Shown here: positions 26,477 through 35,189 of the stretch, piece by piece
Numbering within the stretch: the first letter of the stretch is position 1
Layout of the letters: each line of letters starts with the position of its first letter
From: an uncultured Cellulomonas sp.
GTDB taxonomy: Bacteria; Actinomycetota; Actinomycetes; Actinomycetales; Cellulomonadaceae
Reading direction: 5' to 3'
Length of the DNA: 64,000 bases
Assembly: GCF_947494015.1 (NCBI RefSeq)
Contig: NZ_CANLTL010000012.1
Coordinates: forward strand, 83,558-147,557
Program-made: the position numbers and the translations under genes
Notes under the pieces: model-generated
Databases searched by the model: none
What the model saw: only the letters and a program-made list of their open reading frames with translations
What the model was told of the DNA's origin: nothing

Positions 26477-26686
26477 GTCACTCCAGTGCTGAACGGATGG
26501 GGCACGGGTCGGCAGGGGTCGGCGCGCGCCGACCGGTGGGTACCCACCGACGCCCGCCTGGGCACGGCAGGACACGACCGAGGCCGGGCGTCCCGCCAGC
26601 TCGCCCGGCGCAGCCCCTCTGGGCCGTGGGCATCACCGACGCCGTGCGTACCGATCGTAACGGCGGGGCACTGGGAGACTGTTCCC
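26477..26686. promoter_or_regulatory. ahcY / ABC-F divergent region with ahcY leader
   Basis: This gap serves ahcY (left) and the ABC-F gene (right). A minus-strand TACGAT (26654-26659) is a possible ahcY -10 element and would give a leader of about 170 nt. The leader contains two abutting perfect palindromes at 26517-26549. For the ABC-F gene GGGAG lies about 10 nt before the GTG. No confident -35 box is seen on either strand. Confidence 0.5.
26517..26549. repeat. Two abutting perfect palindromes in the ahcY leader
   Basis: GGTCGGCGCGCGCCGACC (18 bp, 26517-26534) and CGGTGGGTACCCACCG (16 bp, 26534-26549) are both perfect and share one base. They lie 41-73 bp upstream of the ahcY ATG. As zero-loop palindromes they suit protein dimers better than RNA hairpins. 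Confidence 0.85.
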
Positions 26687-28324
<1,638 letters not shown>

Positions 28325-28334
28325 GCGGCGGCCC

Positions 28335-29282
28335 TCAGGCCCCGTCGCCGGTGACCGCGCGGGACGCGGCCGCCCGGCGCAGGTCCGGCTCGAGGTAGAT
28401 GACGGCTGTGAGCTGCGGTACGGCCGCCCGGATCCGGCGCTCCGCCGCGTCGATCGCCCGGGCCACCCCGGCCGCGTCGACCGACTCGTCCGGCTCGAAC
28501 TTCGCGGCCACCAGCAGCTCCTCCGGTCCCAGGTGCATCGTCCTGAGGTGGATGAGGGAGCGGACACCGGGGCCGACGACGGCGCTCTCGATCGCGCGCA
28601 CCGCCGAGGCGTTCGCCGACTCCCCCAGGAGCAGGGACCGGGTCTCGATCGCCAGGACGATCGCGATGAGGACGAGCAGGATGCCGATCGAGGCGGTGCC
28701 GGCGGCGTCGTAGCGGCCGTCCCCCGTGATGAGCGTCAGTCCGACGCCGGCCAGCGCGAAGGAGAGCCCCACCAGCGCGCCGAAGTCCTCGAGCAGCACG
28801 ACGGGGATCTCGGGCGCCTTCGCGGTCCGGATGAACGACGGCAGGCTCTGCGTGCCGCGCACCTGGTTCGCCTCGTGCACCGCGGTCCGGAACGACAGCC
28901 CCTCCATGACCATCGCGGCCACGAGGACGGCGACCGGCACCCACTGCCACTGCGTGATCGGGTGCGGGTCCTGCCACTTGTGCCACGCCTCGTACAGCGC
29001 GAACAGCCCGCCGAGGCTGAACAGCACGATCGCGACGATGAACGCGTACAGGTACCGCTCCCGGCCGTAGCCGAACGGGTGCCGGGCGTCGGCCTCCTTG
29101 CGCGCCTTGCGGCCGCCGACCAGCAGCAGCAGCTGGTTGCCGGAGTCGGCCAGGGAGTGCACGGACTCGGCGAGCATCGAGCTGGAGGAGGTCAGCAGGA
29201 ACGCGACGAACTTGGTCAGCGCGATGCCGAGGTTGGCCGCCAGCGCGGCCAGGATGGCCTTGGAGCCACCGTCGTGCGCCAC
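28335..29282 (-). CDS. Cation diffusion facilitator family transporter
   Basis: This 315-residue protein starts at GTG 29282 (VAHDGGSKAILAALAANLG), sharing a base with the upstream TAG stop. It is a membrane metal:proton antiporter of the CDF type. TM1 carries LAANLGIALTKFVAFLL and TM2 has the HSLADSGNQ motif (the metal-site His and Asp pattern). TM4 and TM5 follow with LLEDFGALVGLSFALAGVG. A C-terminal cytoplasmic domain ends the protein (LHLGPEELLVAAKFE). A KARKEADARHPFGYGRER loop follows TM2, typical of the Zn/Fe group of CDF proteins. The gene ends 10 bp from the convergent ABC-F stop. Confidence 0.93.
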   Translation of the reverse strand: MAHDGGSKAILAALAANLGIALTKFVAFLLTSSSSMLAESVHSLADSGNQLLLLVGGRKARKEADARHPFGYGRERYLYAFIVAIVLFSLGGLFALYEAWHKWQDPHPITQWQWVPVAVLVAAMVMEGLSFRTAVHEANQVRGTQSLPSFIRTAKAPEIPVVLLEDFGALVGLSFALAGVGLTLITGDGRYDAAGTASIGILLVLIAIVLAIETRSLLLGESANASAVRAIESAVVGPGVRSLIHLRTMHLGPEELLVAAKFEPDESVDAAGVARAIDAAERRIRAAVPQLTAVIYLEPDLRRAAASRAVTGDGA

Positions 29283-29509
29283 TAGCGGCCCGCGCCGGGC
29301 GCGGAGACGGGCCGCGCGTCGTCGGCCAGCAGCACCGGGATGCCGTCCCGCACGGGGTAGGCCAGCGGGTTGTCGGGGTCGGTGGACACCAGCTCGGGCG
29401 AGCCGTCCGGGCCCACCCCGTCCACGAGCGTCGCACCGGTCACCGGGCACCGCAGGATGTCACGCAGCCAGGGCTCCAGGGCCCCGGCCGCCGCCTCGTG
29501 CTCGCTCAC
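29282..29509 (-). CDS. Trm112 family protein
   Basis: This 75-residue protein starts at GTG 29509, overlapping the manB stop, and ends on the CDF start. Trm112-like proteins are small zinc-finger-like partners that stabilise methyltransferases in eukaryotes and archaea; bacterial members are less studied. Motifs seen are LEPWLRDILRCPVTGATL, LVSTDPDNPLAYPVRDGIPVLLADDAR. Only one Cys remains in the N-terminal CPxCxG-type motif, the second being Thr (CPVTG), as is common in actinobacterial members. It may be a chaperone for a methyltransferase. It is too short for the track by itself. Confidence 0.85.
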   Translation of the reverse strand: MSEHEAAAGALEPWLRDILRCPVTGATLVDGVGPDGSPELVSTDPDNPLAYPVRDGIPVLLADDARPVSAPGAGR

Positions 29510-31074
29510 AGCTCCCCCTCGGCGGCGGTCTTGGCGGCGGTGTCGGCGCCCGACACCCCGGTCGCCCCGGTCACGCCCGCGGCCGCGGCGGGCGGTGTGG
29601 TCTCGCGGACCAGGGCCAGGACGTCGTCCCGGACCTTCTCCATGACGTCCTCGTCGGCCGCCTCGACGTTGAGCCGCAGCAGCGGCTCGGTGTTGGACGC
29701 ACGCAGGTTGAACCACCACCGCGGGTGGCTGTCCCAGTGGCTCACGGTCAGCCCGTCGAGCTCGTCCACCTCGACCGGGCCCGCGCCCTGATGGGTCACG
29801 TACGCGTGCACGACACGCTCCCGGGCCGACGCGACGTCGTCGACCCGCGAGTTGATCTCACCCGAGGCGGCGTACGGCTGGTAGGCCTCGGCGAGCGCCG
29901 ACAGCGGGGCGCCCTGCTCGCCCAGGGCGGCCAGCACGTGCATGGCCGCGAGCATGCCGGTGTCGGCGAAGAAGAAGTCCCGGAAGTAGTAGTGCGCGCT
30001 GTGCTCGCCGCCGAAGACGGCGTCGTGCTCGGCCATCTGCGCCTTGATGAACGAGTGGCCCACCCGGGTCCGCACGGCGGTCGCCCCGGCCGCGGTGACC
30101 AGGTCCGGGACGACCTGGGAGGTGATGAGGTTGTGGATGACGACGGACTGGCGACCGGCGGCGCGCTCGCGCTCGATCTCGCGCAGGCCCACCAGCGCCG
30201 TGATCGCCGACGGGCTGACCGGGTCGCCGTTCTCGTCGATGACGAAGCACCGGTCGGCATCGCCGTCGAAGGCGAGCCCGAGGTCGGCGCCGTGCTCGAC
30301 GACGGCCGCCTGCAGGTCCCGCAGGTTCTCCGGCTCGAGCGGGTTGGCCTCGTGGTTGGGGAACGTCCCGTCGAGCTCGAAGTACAGCGGCACGACGTCC
30401 AGCGGGAGCCCGGGCAGGCCGGCGGCGGAGCCGAGCACGGCCGGTGCCGTGTGGCCGCCCATGCCGTTGCCGGCGTCGACCACCACCGTCAGGGGGCGGA
30501 TCCCGGACAGGTCGACCAGCGACCGCAGGAAGCCGGCGTAGTCGGCGAGCAGGTCGCGGTCGGTGACCTGCCCGCGATCGGCGGCGGCGACCTCCGGGAC
30601 GGCGTCGGCGAGGTACCGGCCGGCGAGGTCACGGACCTGCGCGAGCCCGGTGTCCTGGCCGACCGGGCGCGCGCCCGAGCGGCAGAGCTTGATGCCGTTG
30701 TACTCGGCCGGGTTGTGGCTGGCGGTGAACATGGCGCCGGGCATGCCGAGCGCGCCGGACGCGTAGTACAGCCCGTCCGTGGAGCACAGCCCGATCCGCA
30801 CGACGTCGACGCCGCGCGCGGCCAGCCCGTCCGCGAAGGCCCCGACGAGCTCGGGCCCCGACGGGCGCATGTCGTTGCCGATGACCACGGCCGGCCGGCC
30901 GGTGGCGGCCCCGGTGGCACGGGTGGCGTCCGGCAGGACCACCACGTCGGCGAACGCGGCGCCGATGGCCCGCGCGATGCGGGCGTCGAGCTGGTCCGGC
31001 ACCACACCGCGCACGTCGTAGGCCTTGATCAGCGCGGACAGGTCGACGCAGGCATCCAGGGGGTTCTCAGGCAC
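29506..31074 (-). CDS. manB: Phosphomannomutase/phosphoglucomutase
   Basis: ManB interconverts mannose-6-P and mannose-1-P, feeding GDP-mannose for glycans. The protein is 522 residues from GTG 31074; the track uses GTG 31083. The later GTG is 7 nt after TAGGGT, the same spacing as at other starts here. Motifs are the catalytic serine loop TASHNPAEYNGIK, metal loop DGDADRCF, sugar loop GGEHSAHYYFRDFF and phosphate loop RASNTEPLLRLN. The C-terminal tail is Ala-rich. It is the first gene of a minus-strand run manB-trm112-cdf. With manA (41197) it supplies mannose precursors. Confidence 0.95.
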   Translation of the reverse strand: MPENPLDACVDLSALIKAYDVRGVVPDQLDARIARAIGAAFADVVVLPDATRATGAATGRPAVVIGNDMRPSGPELVGAFADGLAARGVDVVRIGLCSTDGLYYASGALGMPGAMFTASHNPAEYNGIKLCRSGARPVGQDTGLAQVRDLAGRYLADAVPEVAAADRGQVTDRDLLADYAGFLRSLVDLSGIRPLTVVVDAGNGMGGHTAPAVLGSAAGLPGLPLDVVPLYFELDGTFPNHEANPLEPENLRDLQAAVVEHGADLGLAFDGDADRCFVIDENGDPVSPSAITALVGLREIERERAAGRQSVVIHNLITSQVVPDLVTAAGATAVRTRVGHSFIKAQMAEHDAVFGGEHSAHYYFRDFFFADTGMLAAMHVLAALGEQGAPLSALAEAYQPYAASGEINSRVDDVASARERVVHAYVTHQGAGPVEVDELDGLTVSHWDSHPRWWFNLRASNTEPLLRLNVEAADEDVMEKVRDDVLALVRETTPPAAAAGVTGATGVSGADTAAKTAAEGEL

Positions 31075-31171
31075 GGGGACCACCCTAGCCAGTGCCCGCG
31101 GCGCGGCCCGGCGCCCGGGTGACGGCCCGGGACGCCGTCGCAGGTGAGCCGCTCGCCGGTCGCCGGTGCGG

Positions 31172-31552
31172 TCAGGCCTTGGCGGCGCTGCCGAGCACCG
31201 CGTCCAGCCCCACGGCGGCGCCGTCGGCGGCGAACCACGCCCGGACCTCGCAGTGGTGGCACGAGACGAACGTGACCGCGGTCCCGTCGGTCAGGGTCAT
31301 GGCGAGCCGGGTGAGCGACGTGCCGGCGCACCCCGAGCAGCGTGCGAGGTGGGCCTGGGCCGGTGCCGTGGCCGTCACGATCGACCCGAGCCGGACGGGG
31401 GCCGCCTCGGTCCGACGACTGCGGCCCCGCTGGCTGGGGACCGACGACGTCGCCCGGGTGCTCGTGCGGGCCGCCGTCACGGCGCCGACCGGGGTCGGGA
31501 ACGTGGTCGGCAGCGCCGGGGCGTCGTCGTGCTTCGTCTCCGGCACCCTCAC
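31172..31552 (-). CDS. Small zinc-ribbon protein of unknown function
   Basis: This 126-residue protein starts at GTG 31552 (VRVPETKHDD), 1 bp after the DUF3499 stop. Residues 1-60 are low complexity, rich in Thr, Arg and Pro. The C-terminal 60 residues have a Cys pattern LARCSGCAGT and VSCHHCEVRAWF, two CxxC-type pairs that would bind zinc. I recall related conserved hypothetical proteins next to DUF3499 in actinobacteria but know no function. A regulatory or assembly role by zinc-ribbon analogy is only possible, not shown. Confidence 0.7.
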   Translation of the reverse strand: MRVPETKHDDAPALPTTFPTPVGAVTAARTSTRATSSVPSQRGRSRRTEAAPVRLGSIVTATAPAQAHLARCSGCAGTSLTRLAMTLTDGTAVTFVSCHHCEVRAWFAADGAAVGLDAVLGSAAKA

Positions 31553-31553
31553 C

Positions 31554-31910
31554 TCAGGCCCCGTCCCCGCGCAGCACCCGCAGGTGCCCGCGACGGCCGA
31601 CCTCGGTGGCCTGCACGGGCTCGGGGGCCCGGTGCCGGGGACGCCCGGCCTCGCGCACGGCGTCGGCGAGCGCGAGCAGGTCGTCCTGGCTGGGACCGGA
31701 CTGGACGAAGTCGGGCGTCAGTCGCACGACCTCCCACCCCCGCGGGGCGGTGAGGCGCTCGGCATGATCGGCGCACAGGTCGTACGAGTGCGGCTCGGCG
31801 TGGTTGGCGAGCGGCCCCAGGACCGCGGTCTGGTCGGAGTAGACGTAGGTCAACGTCGCGACGGCACCGCTGTCGCAGGCGGTGCGCGAGCACTGACGGA
31901 CCGATCTCAC
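31554..31910 (-). CDS. DUF3499 family protein
   Basis: This 118-residue protein starts at GTG 31910 (VRSVRQCSRTACDSGAVATL); the 466-residue track ORF is a run-on. TACCGT lies 6 nt upstream of the GTG, a possible leaderless promoter. The N-terminal half has CSRTACDSGAVATLTYVYSD, HSYDLCADHAERLTAPRGWEV and VVRLTPDF. The Cys/His set (CxxxxC and CxxH) may bind zinc. In M. tuberculosis the family member is Rv3258c, beside pmmA (Rv3257c) and Rv3259, the same neighbourhood as here. Function is unknown. Confidence 0.9.
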   Translation of the reverse strand: MRSVRQCSRTACDSGAVATLTYVYSDQTAVLGPLANHAEPHSYDLCADHAERLTAPRGWEVVRLTPDFVQSGPSQDDLLALADAVREAGRPRHRAPEPVQATEVGRRGHLRVLRGDGA

Positions 31911-32032
31911 ACGCGAACGGTACCTGCCCGGCCGCGGACCGCAGTACCGGCACGCGACGCACGCGCGGGTGATCTCGCCGCCCGCCCGCCACCGGGCCCG
32001 GCACCGGACGCGTGCGCCGTTACGCTGCTGCG

Positions 32033-32482
32033 GTGAGCAGAGCGCCCGCTCCCCGCGAGCCCGTCCGTCCGGCCCGGCGTCGCGACCGCCGCGGCCGGGG
32101 CCTGCGCGGTCCGCTCCTGCCGCCGGCGCTGCCGGCGTACCGCACCCGGGCCGAGCGGTTCGACGACCTCGTGCTCGCCGCGGTGGAGCGGCTGGAGAAG
32201 CGGTGGGCGCGCCAGCTCGACGGCGTGGAGTTCGCGGTCGAGGACGTGCCGCCCTCGCAGCCGGCGCCCTGGGAGCACGGTGGTGTCCCGCTGGGTCGGT
32301 ACTTCCCGGCCGACACCGGCCTGGCCGCCCGGATCGTGGTGTACCGGCGTCCGGTGGAGACCCGGGCGGTGGACGCCGAGGAGCTGGAGGACCTGGTGCG
32401 GGACGTCGTCGTCGAGCAGGTGGCGCACCTGCTGGCCCGCAGCCCGGACGAGGTGGACCCCGAGTACTCGGGGGGGCACTAG
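32033..32482 (+). CDS. Metallopeptidase-family protein lacking the HExxH histidine
   Basis: This 149-residue protein starts at GTG 32033; TACGCT lies 6 nt upstream. It belongs to the small zincin-like family that includes Rv3259. The family core HEVAHH is replaced: VRDVVVEQVAHLLARSPDEV, with Val where the first zinc His should be. A Glu and the later His remain. Catalysis is therefore doubtful and a binding role is possible. The N-terminus is Arg/Pro-rich. It is divergent from DUF3499, as in mycobacteria, and is followed 12 bp later by a WbbL-like glycosyltransferase. Confidence 0.85.
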   Translation: MSRAPAPREPVRPARRRDRRGRGLRGPLLPPALPAYRTRAERFDDLVLAAVERLEKRWARQLDGVEFAVEDVPPSQPAPWEHGGVPLGRYFPADTGLAARIVVYRRPVETRAVDAEELEDLVRDVVVEQVAHLLARSPDEVDPEYSGGH

Positions 32483-32493
32483 CCTCGGGTGCG

Positions 32494-33354
32494 ATGAGCC
32501 CCACCTCGCGCCCGCCGGTCCGGGTGATCTGCGTGACGTACAACCCCGGACCCGAGCTGGACGCCCTCGCCGCCTCGCTCGCCACGGCGACCGCGAGCCC
32601 GGTCACCCTCGTCCTGGCCGACAACGGCTCGACCGACGACCGTCCGGAGCGGGTGGCCGCCGCGCACGGCGGGCAGGTGCTGCGGATCGGCGACAACGTG
32701 GGGTACGGCGCGGCCGCCAACCGCGGCGCGCAGGACGCGACCGAGCCGTGGCTGGTCGTGGTGAACCCCGACATCGTCTGGGCGCCCGGCTCGCTGGACG
32801 CGCTCCTGGCCGCCGCCGAGCGGCACCCGACCGGCGGTGCGTTCGGGCCGGTCCTGCTCAACCTCGACGGGTCGGTGTACCCGTCGGCCCGGGCGCTGCC
32901 GTCGCTGACCCAGGGGGTCGGGCACGCGCTGTTCGCGCGGCTGTGGCCGGGCAACCCCTGGACGCGTGCCTACCAGCGCCGGCAGGAGTCCGCCGAGCGC
33001 ACCGAGCGCGAGGCGGGCTGGCTGTCCGGCGCCTGCCTGCTGCTGCGCCGGGAGGCCTTCACGGCGGTCGGCGGCTTCGACCCGGCGTACTTCATGTTCT
33101 TCGAGGACGTCGACCTGGGCGAGCGGCTGGGACGCGCCGGCTGGCGCAGCGTCTACGTGCCGTCGGCGCGGGTGACGCACGTCGGCGGGACCTCCTGGCG
33201 GGACCGTCCGGCCCGGATGATCTCCGCGCACCACACCAGCGCCCGCCGCTACCTGCACCGGCGCTACCACCACCGGTACCAGGCGCCGCTGCGGGCGGCG
33301 ATCAGCCTGGGCCTGGCGGTGCGCGAGGCCGTGGAGCTGCGCCGCGCGGGCTGA
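32494..33354 (+). CDS. Glycosyltransferase family 2, WbbL-like rhamnosyltransferase candidate
   Basis: This 286-residue protein starts at ATG 32494 (MSPTSRPPVRVICVTYNPG). It has GT-A fold signatures: ICVTYNPG nucleotide region, LADNGSTDD, GDNVGYGAAANRGA, VVNPDIVW (the DxD-equivalent), GWLSGACLLLRREAF and FFEDVDLGERL. The last two are hallmarks of WbbL-type rhamnosyltransferases that add rhamnose to a lipid-linked GlcNAc. Acceptor and donor identity are inferred. No TM segment is seen, but basic and aromatic C-terminal residues (RRYLHRRYHHRY) may bind the membrane. The mycobacterial wbbL1 (Rv3265c) is near the same neighbours. Confidence 0.88.
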   Translation: MSPTSRPPVRVICVTYNPGPELDALAASLATATASPVTLVLADNGSTDDRPERVAAAHGGQVLRIGDNVGYGAAANRGAQDATEPWLVVVNPDIVWAPGSLDALLAAAERHPTGGAFGPVLLNLDGSVYPSARALPSLTQGVGHALFARLWPGNPWTRAYQRRQESAERTEREAGWLSGACLLLRREAFTAVGGFDPAYFMFFEDVDLGERLGRAGWRSVYVPSARVTHVGGTSWRDRPARMISAHHTSARRYLHRRYHHRYQAPLRAAISLGLAVREAVELRRAG

Positions 33355-33386
33355 CGCCCGGTCGCGTCAGCGCAGGCCCCAGGCGG

Positions 33387-35189
33387 TCAGGGCAGGCCCA
33401 GCCGGTCCGCGCGCCGGACCAGGACGGCGGGCGGTGCCTGCGGCCCGGGGACGGGGGTCAGGACCGAGAGCAGCTCGTCCGGCCCCTGGCCGGACGTCGC
33501 CAGCACCCACCACGCCAGCGTCGCCGGCCCGTCCGCGCCGGTGGCGGCCTCGTCGGTGCCGTCGCCCTGGTCGGCCGTGCCGGCGTCGGTCTGCGTGCCG
33601 CCGTCGGTCTGCGTGTCGTCGCCGCCCCGGGCAGCGGCGTCCGTGTCGGCGTCCGTGTCGGCGTCCGTATCGGCGTCCGTGTCGGCGTCCGTGTCGGCGT
33701 CGTCGCCGGGGGCGCCGGCGGCGGGGCCGCTCAGGTCGTCCACGGGCACGACGTCGTCGGGCACGAGCTGGACCGCGGCGACCGGGCGTCCCCGGCCCAG
33801 CGTGGCGGCGTCCACGCGCTCGGTGGACCCGGCCGGCACGGTCACCCGCTGCTCACCCAGGACCTCGCCGTCGGAGCCCAGCGCCCGCAGCACGCCGCCG
33901 GCGGGCCGGACGCCGCCCCCGTCGGCCTCGGCGCCCGGCGGCGCCACCGATCCGATGACGACCGTGCCGGTGACGCCCGCCGGGATCGCGACGACACCGG
34001 CCGCTCCCACCGGGCCGGACGCGACCCAGGCTCGCTCGAGGGTGGGGATGTCGTCGAGCTCGACGGGTGGACCCTGGCGGGTGAGCACCGCCCCGGCGAC
34101 GACCGGGGCGTCGGCGTCGACCACCGCCGTGTACGGCCCCGCCGGCAGCCCGGCCAGGGACACGTCGGTCACCTCCCCCGGACCGAGCTCGACCTCCTCC
34201 GCTCCGGCCAGGGTGACCGGCCCGTCGGGGCCGAGCAGGGTCAGGCCGACGCGGGCCCGCTCGTCCCCGGGCGCGAGCAGCCGGACCTGGGCCGTGTCGC
34301 TCGCGCCGGTCTGGCTCGCCGGCACGACCAGCCCGCCGACCACCTGGCGGGTCGCGGGTCCGGCCCCCGCGGTCACCAGGTCGGTGCCGGCCGGGGTGAA
34401 CCCCTGCAGCCGGCTGTCCTGGATGTGCGCGGACACCAGCCCACCGGCCGCGCTGACGTGGACCGCGACCCGTCGCTGCTCGGCGGCGATGCCCTCGAGC
34501 AGCAACCCGCGCTCCGCACCGGGGGCGACCAGGAACGTCCCGCCGCCGACCACCTCGACCGGCCCGGTGGGACCCCACACCTCCAGCGACACCTCGGCCG
34601 GGGTCCGCCCCGCGTTGGCCACGACCAGCAGCGCGCTGCTGCCGATCTCGGTGCTGCCGCCGACCAGCCAGATGCTGGCCGAGGGCTGCTGGCAGGACGC
34701 CGCCGCGAGCCCGCGCAGGTCGCCCTCGGTGGTGACCGAGGCGCTGGCGCCGCCCGCCGGTGCCGCCACGTCACCGGCCGGCTCGACCCGCAGGACCGTC
34801 GCGCCGTCGACGTCCGCCAGGCCGTCGACCCCCGCCGGTCCGGCGCCGGGCAGCCGCAGCAGCGGCGAGCCGCCGCCGAGCGGGGACAGGGTCGCGGGCG
34901 GGGCCGTCCGGGCGCCCGCCGGCGCCGTGGTGGCGACCCGCTGCGCGGTCAGGGTGTCCACCGGGGTCGGGTCGAACGCGGCGTCCCCGGCGGCGCTGTC
35001 GTCGGGCAGGACGAGCGGCCCCGGGCACACCAGGGTCGTCGCCGTCGGCGGCACCTGCACCACCGCGCCGGGCGCCGCCGGCACGGGCGGCACGTCCAGC
35101 CACGTGCCCGCCACGGCCACGCCGGCGACCACGGCGACGGCGGCGATGCCACCGGCCAGGCGGGCGATCCGTCCGGTCCGGCGGCTCAT
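33387..35189 (-). CDS. DUF5719 family secreted/membrane-anchored protein
   Basis: This 600-residue protein starts at ATG 35189, overlapping the stop of the large glycosyltransferase. An N-terminal TM/signal anchor is present (LAGGIAAVAVVAGVAVAG, about 11-28). The rest is an extracytoplasmic beta-rich region with repeated strand patterns (ASIWLVGGSTEIGSSALLVV, GLLLEGIAAEQRRVAVHVSA). An Asp/Thr repeat (DADTDADTD) lies near residue 505 and a hydrophobic C-terminal end follows. DUF5719 is found beside large GT2 membrane proteins in actinobacteria. Function is unknown; export and glycan-handling roles are guesses from context. Confidence 0.88.
   Translation of the reverse strand: MSRRTGRIARLAGGIAAVAVVAGVAVAGTWLDVPPVPAAPGAVVQVPPTATTLVCPGPLVLPDDSAAGDAAFDPTPVDTLTAQRVATTAPAGARTAPPATLSPLGGGSPLLRLPGAGPAGVDGLADVDGATVLRVEPAGDVAAPAGGASASVTTEGDLRGLAAASCQQPSASIWLVGGSTEIGSSALLVVANAGRTPAEVSLEVWGPTGPVEVVGGGTFLVAPGAERGLLLEGIAAEQRRVAVHVSAAGGLVSAHIQDSRLQGFTPAGTDLVTAGAGPATRQVVGGLVVPASQTGASDTAQVRLLAPGDERARVGLTLLGPDGPVTLAGAEEVELGPGEVTDVSLAGLPAGPYTAVVDADAPVVAGAVLTRQGPPVELDDIPTLERAWVASGPVGAAGVVAIPAGVTGTVVIGSVAPPGAEADGGGVRPAGGVLRALGSDGEVLGEQRVTVPAGSTERVDAATLGRGRPVAAVQLVPDDVVPVDDLSGPAAGAPGDDADTDADTDADTDADTDADTDAAARGGDDTQTDGGTQTDAGTADQGDGTDEAATGADGPATLAWWVLATSGQGPDELLSVLTPVPGPQAPPAVLVRRADRLGLP
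33637..33696 (-). repeat. Five 12-bp units coding Asp-Ala-Asp-Thr
   Basis: GCGTCCGTGTCG occurs five times (one unit has GTAT). The translated product in the DUF5719 protein is (DADT)n. The block is flanked by further Asp-rich sequence. Confidence 0.85.

Noticed and set aside
26477-26686. SAH riboswitch upstream of ahcY
   Set aside because: A GAGGGGCTGC stretch is loosely similar, but the paired elements could not be matched by eye; kept only as a search to run.
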